From NCBI GenBank assembly GCA_917880885.1, contig OU862927.1:37103571-37167570 (forward strand): DNA of 64,000 nucleotides. Reading direction: 5' to 3'. Source of the DNA: Limnephilus marmoratus (Eukaryota > Arthropoda > Insecta > Trichoptera > Limnephilidae). A program made the position numbers and the translations under genes. Below the pieces are notes generated by a model. The model did no database searches. It was not told where the DNA came from and saw only the letters and a list, made by a program, of their open reading frames with translations. Every line of letters starts with the position of its first letter. The stretch's first letter is position 1. Below, piece by piece: positions 1-10,760 of the stretch.

Positions 1-228
1 GTATAAGCCCATCTTTACCTCTGTTGGTAGAAGATGAGCAATTCAACCAAATACACCAATTAATGGGATGATTTTTGTTTTTAGTTTTTCTACGTGTTGT
101 TTAATTGTCAAATGTTTATCAATATTAAGTCGGAAAATTGGAAGATATTTAAGACCCTACTTATAAATTTTATGATTTCTGAGGAAATTTTGATTTGGAT
201 TCATTAAAAAGAGAAGATTACAAACTTA

Positions 229-412
229 TTTTTTTGTGCACAAGGTCTACTAACGGGTACACGGGTTGTTTTTTTGTACACAAGGTCTACTAACGGGTAC
301 ACGGGTTGTTTTTTTGTACACAAGGTCTACTAACGGGTACACGGGTTGTTTTTTTGTACACAAGGTCTACTAATGGGTACACGGGTTGTTTTTTGTACAC
401 AAGATCTACAAG
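229..412. repeat. 40-bp tandem repeat, about 4.5 copies
   Basis: Units begin CAAGGTCTACTAACGGGTAC and end in a T run plus GTACA. Starts fall at 241, 281, 321 and 361, with a partial fifth copy whose T run is one base shorter. Copies are almost identical, so the array is young. The reading frames across it are by-products of the repeat, and nothing suggests a gene. Confidence 0.9.
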
Positions 413-1055
413 GTCCGAAACGTTGGCTAAAGAAGGAGGTAGCGCAACACGGCATAACACCCCAAAAACAAATAATGAAAAAACAAGGTCTACTGTTCAC
501 AAATCTACAAATTTACGACGATCACATGCACAGTTAGATTTTAGGGTTCAGAGTATCTACTATAAAATTCAGCCTCGTAAGAATAACATTTTCCTTCTTG
601 AACTTTCCTATAAAAAAAACTGTTTTCGTAACTGTAAATGAAAAACAATGTGCGATGAGACGATCTTCGATGAAATTACCCCGCATTAATTACAAAATAA
701 CGATACGGGGTCCTTATCGACCCCATTAATATACAAGGTAGGAAGACCATCAATGTCAATAGTAATTAGTCCCACGCTCTTGTGTTATCAAAAATAATAA
801 ACCGGCGTGGGGGTACCCATTGGGCCGATAAACAAAGATAATATTGTTGTGTATAAAATAACAGAAGTTCATTATTTTAGCTTTATGAGGAAACACGTCG
901 GCGAGTAATTTGAATAATAGATATTTTACAAACCTGTTGCTGTCACTGTCGCTGACCGAAAGGGACAATTGCACCTCAGGCTGATAATATCTTTTTGTTT
1001 TTCCCATTGTTCTCCTTCAAAACTGAACCGGTTTTATAAATTTTTTATTTTATTA
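413..1055. other. No recognisable gene
   Basis: AT-rich sequence without a convincing coding region, RNA gene or repeat boundary. Short open frames have no recognisable protein motifs. Confidence 0.5.
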
Positions 1056-1470
1056 CTAGTGAATTCCCGGCATGCGTTGCTATGCCATTTTATAAAAAAC
1101 ATTGTTTCTCCCTGCGTGTCCTTTCCCATTCGTCCCGTTCCCCTTCCACCTCCCCTTCCTCTCCTGCATCCCCTTCCCATCACCCGTTCCCACTCCGCCT
1201 TCCCTCTCCCCACTCCCCTCTCCCGCATTCCATACATTCAGTCTCGATACATTCAGTTTTCAAACAGCTCGCGTGCAACCTATTGCATTTTTAAACAAAT
1301 TTAATTATGCCAGAGCTCACTGCTTCTTTTATACAAACCTTGTCCTGACAATAACGAACACGAAAAAAAAATAATTATCCTATTTGATGCAGTTGTACGG
1401 AAGTTATGCGCGTACATACATTTCGGCGAATCGTTTTTATTTATATAGATAGATATAGATAGATAGATTG
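1056..1470 (-). mobile_element. Non-autonomous Helitron, copy 1
   Basis: Read on the minus strand, the 3' end is CTAG at 1059-1056 followed by T. It is preceded by a hairpin whose stem is GGCAT/ATGCC around an 8-nt loop, the classical Helitron 3' signature. The interior is a pyrimidine-rich block on the plus strand (about 1135-1225), the same design as copies 2 and 3. The 5' end is placed near the (GATA)-like run at 1440-1475 because TCTAT starts are usual for this group, but it is approximate. No Rep/helicase is encoded. Confidence 0.7.
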
Positions 1471-1510
1471 ATAGATTATTAGAAGAAGTTAGTCTATGTC
1501 TGTATATGAA

Positions 1511-1765
1511 GGATGAGGGAGACCTTTTGACCTCTCCATCCAGACTCTCTCGACCTAGCACCGCAGCGGGAGCGATGGATTCGCACGTTCGTCACCAGAT
1601 TCCTACCCATCTCTCATATATTTTTCCTTTCCAGAACTTCACCTTCTTCCTTTCCCTAAAAAGATCCTCCACACAGCATTCCCAAAGATGTCATAGGATC
1701 TGAGAGAATTTTTTTCCTCAGTTCCTGTGACATCCGTGGAAATAATGTAATTTTTTGTAAAAACT
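1511..1765 (+). mobile_element. SINE-like dispersed repeat (family S), truncated copy
   Basis: Shares its body with eight other copies in this window: 7300-7930, 20205-20450, 23778-24190, 24190-24470, 37427-37965, 39195-39550, 39560-39970 and 53555-53895. Shared landmarks are GACTCTCTCGA, CACCGCA, GATTCCTACCCA and a CCTCAGGGCC-type block near the 3' end. Only the copy at 37427 retains a tRNA-like head. Confidence 0.7.
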
Positions 1766-1788
1766 CCACCACTAATCAAAACATTTTT

Positions 1789-2088
1789 AGAATTGTGATT
1801 TTCACCGATTTTAAAGAGACGTATGTCGCCAATTTACTCAACATTTCTAGAATTGTGATTTTCACCGATTTTAAAGAGACGTATGTCGCCAATTTACTCA
1901 ACATTTCTAGAATTGTGATTTTCACCGATTTTAAAGAGACGTATGTCGCCAATTTACTCAACATTTCTAGAATTGTGATTTTCACTGATTTTAAAGAGAC
2001 GTATGTCGCCAATTTACTCAACATTTCTAGAATTGTGATTTTCACCGATTTTAAAGAGACGTATGTCGCCAATTTACTCAATATTTCT
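1789..2088. repeat. 60-bp tandem repeat, five copies
   Basis: Five head-to-tail copies of exactly 60 bp, nearly identical (one C/T change in the fourth copy, minor changes in the last). Because 60 is a multiple of three and the unit lacks stops in one frame on each strand, about 100 codons stay open on both strands. The repetitive 20-residue translation has no known motif, so I call it a satellite-like array. Confidence 0.92.
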
Positions 2089-2639
2089 TAGAAGAAAGAA
2101 TTTGATGTATGAAATTTTTTTATCAAATTAACAAAAAAGTAAGCAAAATTAGAGCCAATTTCTTGCACATAGACAAGCCCTAATCACACTTCTCTAGGTT
2201 TGTCTCTTCAGGGCCCACAACGTGTTACTTCAAATGTTAAATAATAACACATCATTAAAACACATCGCACCAATAACGCCTTCATAATATATGTAATTAG
2301 AATTAGTTATACGATTGTTAAAGGTTCTTAGGTGGGTCCTCTGTTAACTTATCATTTATACGATATAACCTCTATCAGTTAAAACAATGCCTTCATTCCT
2401 ACATCGAGGAATGACAATTACTTACAATGTGGGATCATTTAAGGTCTACTTGTAGGAAAAGGTATCGACACTCCCTCGCTAAGGTTTCAAGTCGTAAATA
2501 TTGGGTCAAGACCACAGAAGATAATTACAACAGCGACCTTAGAATCATCGATAACTATTACAGGTTTACTTACACCCGTAATCCGTAATCTGCCTACGAT
2601 CAGGAAAGAGTTGCGTTACCTTTTATAGATCGGAAGAAG

Positions 2640-2826
2640 ATATTGTGAATTGTTATCAAGGGCACACGGAATGAGACAACTCAATGAAGAACTTCTCCTA
2701 AGTCCTTTTTCTAAAACCACATTTGGACAAAGTCATTTTAAATATATAGCTTGCAAATTATACGATACAATACCAGCTACGATAAGACAAACAGAATCAA
2801 TGACAAAATTCAAACAACATATATAA
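2640..2826 (+). pseudogene. LINE reverse-transcriptase ORF, C-terminal scrap
   Basis: A reading frame ending at TAA 2824-2826 translates to a segment of the form SPFSKTTFGQ...KLYDTIPATIRQ...FKQHI. This matches the tail of jockey/CR1-like LINE ORF2 proteins, where a LW/YN-LP-xxIR pattern and a FK motif precede the stop. Nothing upstream is intact, so it is a dead 5'-truncated copy. Clade assignment is uncertain. Confidence 0.5.
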
Positions 2827-2879
2827 AGAAATGGATTGCAACTATAGGACGTCACACTACTGCAAACTAGAAGCACACT

Positions 2880-3682
2880 TAATAAAAATCAGTTGCTGTT
2901 CGTTTGTCTCGCTAAAACTCAAGAACGGCTGGGCCGATTTAGCTGATTTTGGTTTTGAAATGTTTGTCATAGTCCAGGTAAGGTTTAAACGGTGAGAAAA
3001 CATGGAAAAGTTGCGAGGAAGATAGTAAAAACAACAATTTCATTTTCCCATATAAACTTTGGGATTGGGGGATTTGATGTGGGCGATGGTTTTTATATTA
3101 CTAACCGTTCATCCGATTGCGATGAAACTTTAGTGAGTTGTTGTGAGCACGCCCGAAAAGGTTTCTATATATACTGGTGAGCTCTGGCATTATGAAATTT
3201 GTGTAAAAAATTGCAATTGGTGCCACGCGAACTGTTTGAAAACTGAATGTATCGGGACTGAATGTATGGAATGCGGGAGGGGGAGGCGGATGGAAGAGGG
3301 GTGAAGGATGAGGGAGTGGAGGGGAGTGGAACTCGGGATAGGAACTCTGGAAAGGGGGTTCGCGGGATGCAGAAGGGGGGGGCGAACCCGGGAGGACGGA
3401 GGGGAAATCGGGAGGGCGGAGGGGAGCTCGATAGAGGGATCCGCGGGAGGGGGGAGGTGAATAAGGGAGGGGGAGGATAACTCGGGAGGGGGGTCGCGGG
3501 ACGGGGAAGGGGGGAGTAGAATGAGGAGAGGGAAGGTGGAGGAGGAGTGGGAACGCGAGAGGGGAAGGGGACGCGGAGAGGATGGGGATGAGGAAGGTGA
3601 ACGGGACGAATGGGAAAGGACACGCAGGGAGAAACAATTTCTTTATTAAATGGCATAGCAACGCATGCCGGGTACCAGCTAG
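2880..3682 (+). mobile_element. Non-autonomous Helitron, copy 2
   Basis: The 5' part contains a GTCTCGCTAAAACTC-type block and AACGGCTGGGCCGATTT, known from insect Helitrons. The 3' end has the GGCAT/ATGCC hairpin at about 3653-3670 and terminates CTAG (3679-3682) before T. Between them lies a strongly purine-biased, G-rich tract (about 3265-3620). The exact 5' TC terminus is not clear. The proline-rich frames on the opposite strand come from this tract and are not genes. Confidence 0.75.
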
Positions 3683-5430
3683 TCTGTAAAATAAATTACA
3701 CATAGACAGAAATAATAATTTACGTACGACCTAACTCATGCAAAATAAAATAAAATATAATGCTGTCAAATCTAACTCCATAAATAGATTTGACAGAATT
3801 ATTTACTACTTTACTTCATCTCTTCCTACATTTGTAAGATAACTCTTTTTGTGGGATTTCAGTTTTAATTGTATTGAAATTAATATGTATTTACCCATAG
3901 ACATCCAAATGGATAGACAAGAAGATACAGATGAGGGGGTAAAACCAAACTATGGGGGGCGAAGAGGGGAAAGATGACTGTGATTCGTTAAAAAATCAAT
4001 CTGACAGTATATAGGATCTCACATTTTAATATCACAATTTAGCTCTTAAAAGCAAAATCTGCTTTTGAATCAATAGACCTTTTTACATGGGAGCGCGAAT
4101 TGCCCGCTACGTTATTAACATATTTGCGTTGCCCAAATGCGGCAAAGGAAAGTTCGCCCTTTTTTACAGAGAAATATTTTGTTGCCGTATTTATTTGCCA
4201 CAAATGTTTCATAATTTACTTATCCCTGTAACCAGCGACGAGCTCACTGGAGAAACGCCCATATTCGCTATATCCAGATATATTAGGGTATAATGTATAG
4301 CACAAGCTATCATTTTTGGCCGTAAAATGTACGATGCGTGCTCGGCGCTGGTCAGGACAAGAATGATGACGTGACATTTTTTAGATTCAAGTGAGGCTCT
4401 CGTAAGCCGAGCCGGCGCGGCGCCATGGAACCGTTATGGGGAGGGGGAAATAATACGCTTTTATCACTTAGGGCAGGTCCAGATATATTCATATGTCCAT
4501 GTTTTAACCTTAAATATGCTTGTAACTATGATATACGTGTATATATCTCTATGCCTGTCGCGACACAGGTATATCCTAGTGAGACAGGCATCGAAAAATC
4601 CCATAAAAACATACTTTGTATGGATAAATATTAAAAAAAAAATTAGACAATACTATGAACGGACGAGACAACTATTCAATATGGAAAGTAATCTCACTGA
4701 GAACCTGGGTTTTGATGTTCGATCGATATAACTCCAATTATCAATATATGCGAGCACGGTCGACCGACCGACCGACGATTGATAAGTTAAAAAGCTTAAT
4801 AAAAGGTTAATAACCCATTATAATTCACTTAGAATAATTTTACTTCAGAGAGCAGTGGGGTAATTTAAGTATGTAATTTAAAAATGTAATAACCCAAATA
4901 CACGGAGAACCATAATAATAATAAATACCATAGTGCATCAATATTTGTCAATTAAGCCCTAAGCAACAAGGAGGGAATAACCCAAAATTACCAAAATAAA
5001 ATATCAGTAATCACAAACCTTTTAAATTATATAAATTCAAGTATATTCATTTGAAGTAAAAATGTCTATTTAATATGTAACATCATTCATAATTTTAATA
5101 ATAAACTTTATAATTACCTGTATGTACCTAAAAATAACAAAATAACTTATAATACCTTAAAATTAACAAAATAGAAATATTCATTTTTAAAAAAAAAAAT
5201 TTATTGTTTTTATTTCTTGCTATAGCAATCCCGATGAGTTACAGAACTCATTTTAGCACAGGAGGAACATACAAATCATGGGTGGGAGGAAAAAGTTAAA
5301 ATTTTACATAGGAATTTGGATATTAAAATATAAGATTCACATACAATACAAGATTCACATACATTATACAGAGACAATGTTGTGTACCCCTGCCTAAGAG
5401 TGTATAAATACCGTAGCATAAGAATTTCAA
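3683..5430. other. No recognisable gene
   Basis: AT-rich, with a short GC-rich patch around 4330-4440 and a GACC microsatellite at about 4758-4775. Open frames at 4087-4293 and 4425-4731 show no protein motif and overlap one another. I see no RNA gene. Confidence 0.5.
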
Positions 5431-5432
5431 CT

Positions 5433-5475
5433 ACCAGTCTGAAAATGTCCGTAATAGGATGAAACCGGTCCTGGT
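5433..5475 (+). ncRNA. Hammerhead-ribozyme-like motif, copy A
   Basis: Order seen: ACCAG, CTGAAAA, a hairpin GTCC-GTAATA-GGAT, GAAA, CCGGTC, CTGGT. Outer arms (5433-5437 and 5471-5475) pair perfectly and the inner hairpin pairs with one wobble. This is the hammerhead layout (CUGANGA, stem II, GAAA, UC, stem I) known from Penelope-like and other retroelements. The core has A where G is expected (CUGAAAA) and an extra U sits between stem I and the core, so activity is doubtful. A related copy is at 51216-51258. Confidence 0.35.
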
Positions 5476-6252
5476 GAAATATAAATTAGTGGAAGAAAGT
5501 ACAAAAGTGTTTTAATTTCAAATTCTAGTATTTAATATTATTTTGACGATGGCTAAAATATTAAATTTCAGTTAAAAAATAACTTAAAACAAATATATCA
5601 CCGTGATTTGGAAATAAGAAAAGAATATACCTACTCAGAATACCTTTTTACCATTTTATTTTTATCTCTGTCTTTACAAATTAAAGTCTGTCCAAATATA
5701 CATTATAGATATTACAGAAATATCGACGTCTGAAGGGCAGACCTAACATTTTGTTCTTTGTTCTAGAAATGATTTTATGTCGGCTTTCTCTTTTGACAAA
5801 ATTGTTTTTTTTTTTTCATATCGCTTGGTAATAATAATTATATTGTGAACTATGAACTATGACATGCGTTAAAATCTCACAGCACAAATAATAATAATAT
5901 AAGATTTATTTATATTTCATTTTACGTGACAAATTGAGCGTAGCGGACAAAATATTTTATCATTAACAATAAGAAAATACAAATTGTCTTCTCATAAATA
6001 TTGTGAGGAAACAAATAATAATTTTAACCTTGTTTAAATAGGTATGGAGGATGTGAGTAAAAGAGGCACGAAAGTTGCATAGATTTTTGCGATAGTCGTT
6101 TCCACGGTGAGCTAGGGTGTTTTGAAATAACCATTTACCTGTCAAATATGAGACTAGAGCTACGTAGTGTAGAGATTTACTAATATTAAATAAAAATACT
6201 CAAATCTTTATGGTAGTGATTAGTGCATAATGCCCACTTTGTTAAATTGTTA
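5476..6252. other. No recognisable gene
   Basis: AT-rich. The sequence just after the ribozyme-like motif resembles the tail following copy B (ATAAATTA...GTGGAA), so 5433-5530 is probably the end of one retroelement. Nothing else is recognised. Confidence 0.45.
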
Positions 6253-7223
6253 GGCTGCCTTTACACTCACAAGTAAAATTTACGACTTACGTAAGATTTT
6301 GACATGTTTATCACAGGAGGGTCTAACTTATGGTAATTAATGCTCTCGGAAGTGGTTCAGAAGTTTAATTTACGCAAGTTCTCACGGAGATCGCTACAGA
6401 CGTGATTAATGCGTAATTTTAATAGGCGTAAGATGGCTTCCTGTTAACAACGATTTGCTGCTGTCAAATTTACGCGATTTTGTCAATAAAGACGAAAGGG
6501 CTCTAATAAAGGTTTGGAATCAGTTAGAATAGAGTTGCTTGAGAGAAACAATTCCTCTTGCGCTTTTGTTCCTTTAACGGCAGAAATTCATAGAGTTCTT
6601 TAATTTTATCCGAATGACAGCTACATGAATGACAGGAACCGACTTCGAATTCAAATTCGTAATGTTATAAACAGAAACATTGAGATTAGAAAGGATTGGG
6701 CCGATAATTAAATAGAAGGATGCTCATTTTCAGAAAGCTTTTTTCCACAAGAAATATAAATGGTATCTCTTTGGTTTTTGGAATCAGAAAAGTTTCTTTC
6801 CCTTTACATTCGTTTTCGTGGGTAGTGTTTATTTTTTATTGTTTTCGGGAGATGATAAGGTGGAATTATCCACTTAACCTAATCAGATTTTAGATCAAAT
6901 AATAAAAATACTAGTTTTCACAGGAAAAAATCCAACGAAAATAAATGTCTTTTGATTTTCGACATCCGGCATCTTTATATTTCTTACGTTAAGCGTCTCA
7001 AACTATCAAAATTATTTTATAAGATGTGAGAAGGCTGGATCGCAGACGCGATTAGACCTGTCAAAAAACTTACGTAAGAACAACTTCTGTATCTTGCTAT
7101 AAATCACGGCAAGTGACTTTGGTTGGTAATTTTACCATAAGTCGCTTACATAAGCGCCTTATGGCAAAATTAGGCACTTGCATAAGCGACGTACAGGAAT
7201 AACTTACGTATGTAAAGGCAGCC
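6253..7223. mobile_element. PIF/Harbinger-type MITE
   Basis: Terminal inverted repeats begin GGCTGCCTTTACA at both ends and the element is flanked by TTA on each side (6250-6252 and 7224-7226), the 3-bp target preferred by PIF/Harbinger transposons. The interior (971 bp) has several TTACGTAAG-like blocks near the ends and no transposase frame, so it must move in trans. Confidence 0.75.
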
Positions 7224-7299
7224 TTATAGTGATTTGTTTGTAAATTATAAACGGGTGCTTAGAAAAATATCTTGCTTGGGCCTTGGTAAAAACAATTTT

Positions 7300-7930
7300 C
7301 CTCAGGGCCTGTGTCATCTTTGGGAAAGCAGGAGAGTCTTCTTCAGAAAAAAAGAAGGTTATAAAGTCATTGGAAGGAAAACTGAATGAGGAGTGGGTAG
7401 GAATCTGGTGGTCAGTGTGTCTAGGAGTGACAGAAGAATTAATTTATCCCTCCCACTGCGGTTCAAGGCGATGATAGTCCGGTTGGAGTGGTCAAATGGT
7501 ATCTTTATCTTTAGCCTTTCTGAACCAGGGCATTTCTGCTAGGTCACCAATCGTATAGTAGCTTGCCACTCGGGTAATCTATGAATGGCAGATGTTTAGT
7601 TATTGTAATGTATTGAAAGGGCTTCTAAGAGATGCCGACAGATGCCAGCAGGGAAAGTCTTCTATCGATTACATACACCTATAGGGATGCCCGTCGAGAG
7701 TGGTTCTGGCCAGCCTACCGCTCAGATTCAATTAGCCGCTAGTATAGACAGGTCGTGTGAACAATAGCATAATTATTGTAAATACGTAATATCATAATAA
7801 ACCAGTTTGATATCGAGGAATATTGTTATTGAGAAGTATCCCCACAGAACTAACATTGTTTGAATGTGAATAATACCAAACATAACAGTTAATCAATGAA
7901 TGGACGGTACCCATACCCGCCTCCCGAATT
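7300..7930 (-). mobile_element. Family S repeat, reverse orientation, broken
   Basis: Reverse copy of the family described at 1511. The CCTCAGGGCC block is at the left, then TAGGAATCTGG and CGGTTCAAGGCGATG, with the GGTACCCATACCCGCCTCC end displaced to about 7908. The middle (7560-7900) has been replaced by unrelated sequence. Confidence 0.6.
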
Positions 7931-9310
7931 CGAAATGTATATGAATGAATTGGTAATAAAATAATCTAATAATCGGATCACTGTTCAGTCGCGTTCAGTT
8001 TCATTGCATTCTTGGCACGTTCCTGCGTGAGTCAGCATCAACCGGCGTGCAATGTCTTGACTTTGAAATATTATTATATGGTACAATACATATTATCAAA
8101 CAACGGACGCAATCATTATCATTGCAATAATTAATATGTACCACAATTAAATAATTGTATGCAGGTGTTTAATGCAAGTAATTTAAAGATTAATGTTGTT
8201 TGACGGATGAAAATATTTTGGCAATACCGAATACAACTTGGACGTCGCGACGCAGCGTCGCGAGACGTTACCCCCTCAGGCCTCAACCGTATTATTTCAG
8301 AGGATCAAAATATTTCCGCTTTACTTTAATGGAACGTTTCAGAACTTATCTGAAAACTAAATTAGAAAGGTGATAAATACACTTTGAAATTTTATAAATC
8401 AAAATAAATATATAATTTTTTAAATATAATAATTTGCAAGCAAACATAAAAAAGTTTTAAAAATGACTCACTTTACGTTTATTCGAACTAAAATTACTGA
8501 AAACGAAAAAAAAACACAAAAACGCATACACGTTTTATTAGAAAAATGTATTATAAACGTTATTGTGACCTCAGTTTTTTGTCATTCCATGTAAAAATAA
8601 TTAATAAAAAATTCCCAAAATTTCATAAATTTATTTCAAAATGCGATTCGAAACTTTCGTTTCACAAAATTGTATATTTTACTATTTTTTTACTAGCTTT
8701 GGTCTTTGATTGTAAAGCGTCATTTTTTCTCTTTCTAACACTCTTTATATCACATTTCTCACTATGTTAGTAAGGGAGATACAACGATTTCTTTGAGACC
8801 TATATGAGTTGTCCCAAAAACCGAACGAATGTACTTTAAGAGTTTGCAGTTTAGGTACAGTTATAGTTCTAGGATGGAATTTGAGTTCTATTGTACGTGC
8901 AACAATAGTAGGTAATTATTATTTATTTATTTTTATTTTTTTTTTATTTTTTTTTTTTTTTATTTTTTATTTCATATATTTTTTATTAGTAACAGATATT
9001 TGGGTTTTTTTTGGCTACCACACTAGGCTAAGCCCGTGTTGTGGTAGTCGTACATTTAATATTTTAACATTTCAAAAAATATTAAGAAATACTTAAAACT
9101 AAAGAGAAAAAAAAGACCATATTTTAAAGAAAAGTAAAAATGAAAATTCAAATTCAAATTTTGAAATACAAAAATTAATAATAAAAATTAAATGTTAAGA
9201 ACTCAAGTGTTCTGTATAAATTAAAACATATAATTATATAAATCAAAATTAAAAACATATATAAATTTAGTGAAAAACTAAGAGAAAAAAATAACAACAT
9301 TTTAAAGTAA
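7931..9310. other. No recognisable gene
   Basis: AT-rich with a T-rich tract at 8918-8970, followed by a GGCTACCACACTAGGC block that reappears in diverged form at 39059-39100. The block is probably a LINE 3' remnant. A CG-rich patch (CGTCGCGACGCAGCGTCGCG) near 8243 is a short imperfect palindrome. Open frames at 8546-9096 are low-complexity. Confidence 0.45.
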
Positions 9311-9654
9311 AATAGAAATAATATATTTATTTATTTATTTTCGGGAAATCGACAGTTTACATTTTTACAGTTTGTACATGTTTGTATAGCCAAAATAAAA
9401 CCAATTATGGATTTCCTCCATGTGACTTTACCTCTGATTAACAGCATAATAAAAAAAAATTAAATAATAAATTTATAATAAAGCAGTATGAGATCAAAAA
9501 TTTTATAAAACAAAAGATTAAGTATATAAAACTAAAATTTACATAAAACATAAAATATCAATACATTGGTAACCATAAGAAGCCAGATTGTACATATAAA
9601 TCAAATCATAACAGAATTAAAGATAAACGGTAGAAACATAGACACATAACATAT

Positions 9655-9945
9655 TCATGAAACATCAGAGAAATACTCTTTTATGTACCCCTTATATTTG
9701 GTAGGTTCGGAATTGAAAATGTCCACCTTGGATAATATGCTATTGTAACTATTGCATAGTCTGTTCAGACAAGAATTTTGCTTGCAGTTTGTCTTGCATT
9801 GATCAACCCTGAACAGGACAGAAGAGCGTGTTGTATGCGCAGGTACATTAAATTGAATTTTATTTAGCAACTCTGGGCATTGAATATTATTGTTAACTAA
9901 TTTATACAGGAATATTGCATCCTTATGATGCCTTTGTACACTCAA
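9655..9945 (-). pseudogene. LINE ORF2 C-terminal region
   Basis: Begins MSVQRHHKDAIFLYKLVNN and contains RSSVLFRV and NRLCNSYN, the post-RT tail of jockey-type ORF2 proteins. It lies directly downstream of the RT block at 10009-10758 on the same strand, in a different frame. It is a remnant. Confidence 0.55.
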
Positions 9946-10008
9946 TGAATCAATTTTAAAGTATGAGGCTGCCTCTGCATAATTATTAAATCTTACATAT
10001 GACTTGTA

Positions 10009-10758
10009 TCAAAGATATTTGAGGAATTTGTTTTGAATTGCTTCAATTTTGTTCGTATGGATTTTATAAAATGGAGACCAAACAACTGACGCAAACTCCA
10101 AATGACTTCGTACGTAGGCAAAGTAGAGTTGCTTAATGACGTTGATACTATTAAAAAGTTTTGTGTTTCTCATGATAAAACCTAACATTTTAGCAGCTTT
10201 ATTTGTGATTTGTTGTATATGAAGGTTATATTGTAGTTTACTATCAAGGGTTATTCCAAGATCACGAATATCTGAGACTGTTGCAATGTTGTTGTTATTT
10301 ATAGAATAATTAAATAATGTTTTATTTTTATTTCTTGAAAAGGTAATATGATGACATTTTGAGACATTTAGAAATAGTTGATTTTGTTGGCAATAGGTAA
10401 ATATATTGTTTAAATCATGTTGTAAATTGACGCAATCGTTTAGACTTTTTATTGGCTTGTACCTATAGCTTGGCATCATCAGCAAATAATTCTATTTCAG
10501 AGTATTTAACAACATTGACAAAATCATTGATATATAAAATGAAAAATAATGGTCCGAGATGTGAACCCTGTTGGATCCCAGAGGAAATTTCACTGAAATC
10601 TGATTCGAAACCCTTTATTGCTACTGCCTGTGATCTCTTGAGTATATAAGATGTAACCCAACGAAATAAATTACCACGTATACCTAATGACCAAAGTTTT
10701 CTGAGTAATAGTTTTTGATTAATTTTATCAAATGCTTTGGCAAAGTCTGTATAAATGA
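10009..10758 (-). pseudogene. LINE reverse transcriptase, fingers-palm part
   Basis: Starting at the hAT insertion site, the minus strand reads the TDFAKAFDKI box (RT motif A), then QQGSHLGPLFF (motif B) and LFADDAKL (catalytic motif C). A stop in codon terms right after DDAKL shows a one-base lesion. The next frame continues with RYKPIKSLNDC, NVSKCHHITF and LGITLDSKL, the normal order of the family. The N-terminal RT boxes are on the far side of the insertion at 14091-14371. Confidence 0.8.
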
Positions 10759-10760
10759 TA

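Noticed and set aside
230..420. CRISPR-like array
   Set aside because: Repeats are head-to-tail without unique spacers and the sequence is eukaryotic.
306..641. 111-codon and 63-codon open frames at the left end
   Set aside because: They run through the 40-bp tandem repeat and flanking AT-rich sequence and have no protein motif.
1776..2091. Repeat protein encoded on either strand of the 60-bp array
   Set aside because: Openness follows from a 60-bp period without stops; there is no plausible start context, splice signal or known motif.
3101..3703. 200-codon proline-rich frame on the minus strand
   Set aside because: It is the complement of the purine-rich tract of a Helitron; the same bias produces frames at 1034-1374 and 21001-21315.
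4738..4780. GACC repeat as a possible regulatory site
   Set aside because: Simple microsatellite; no gene nearby.
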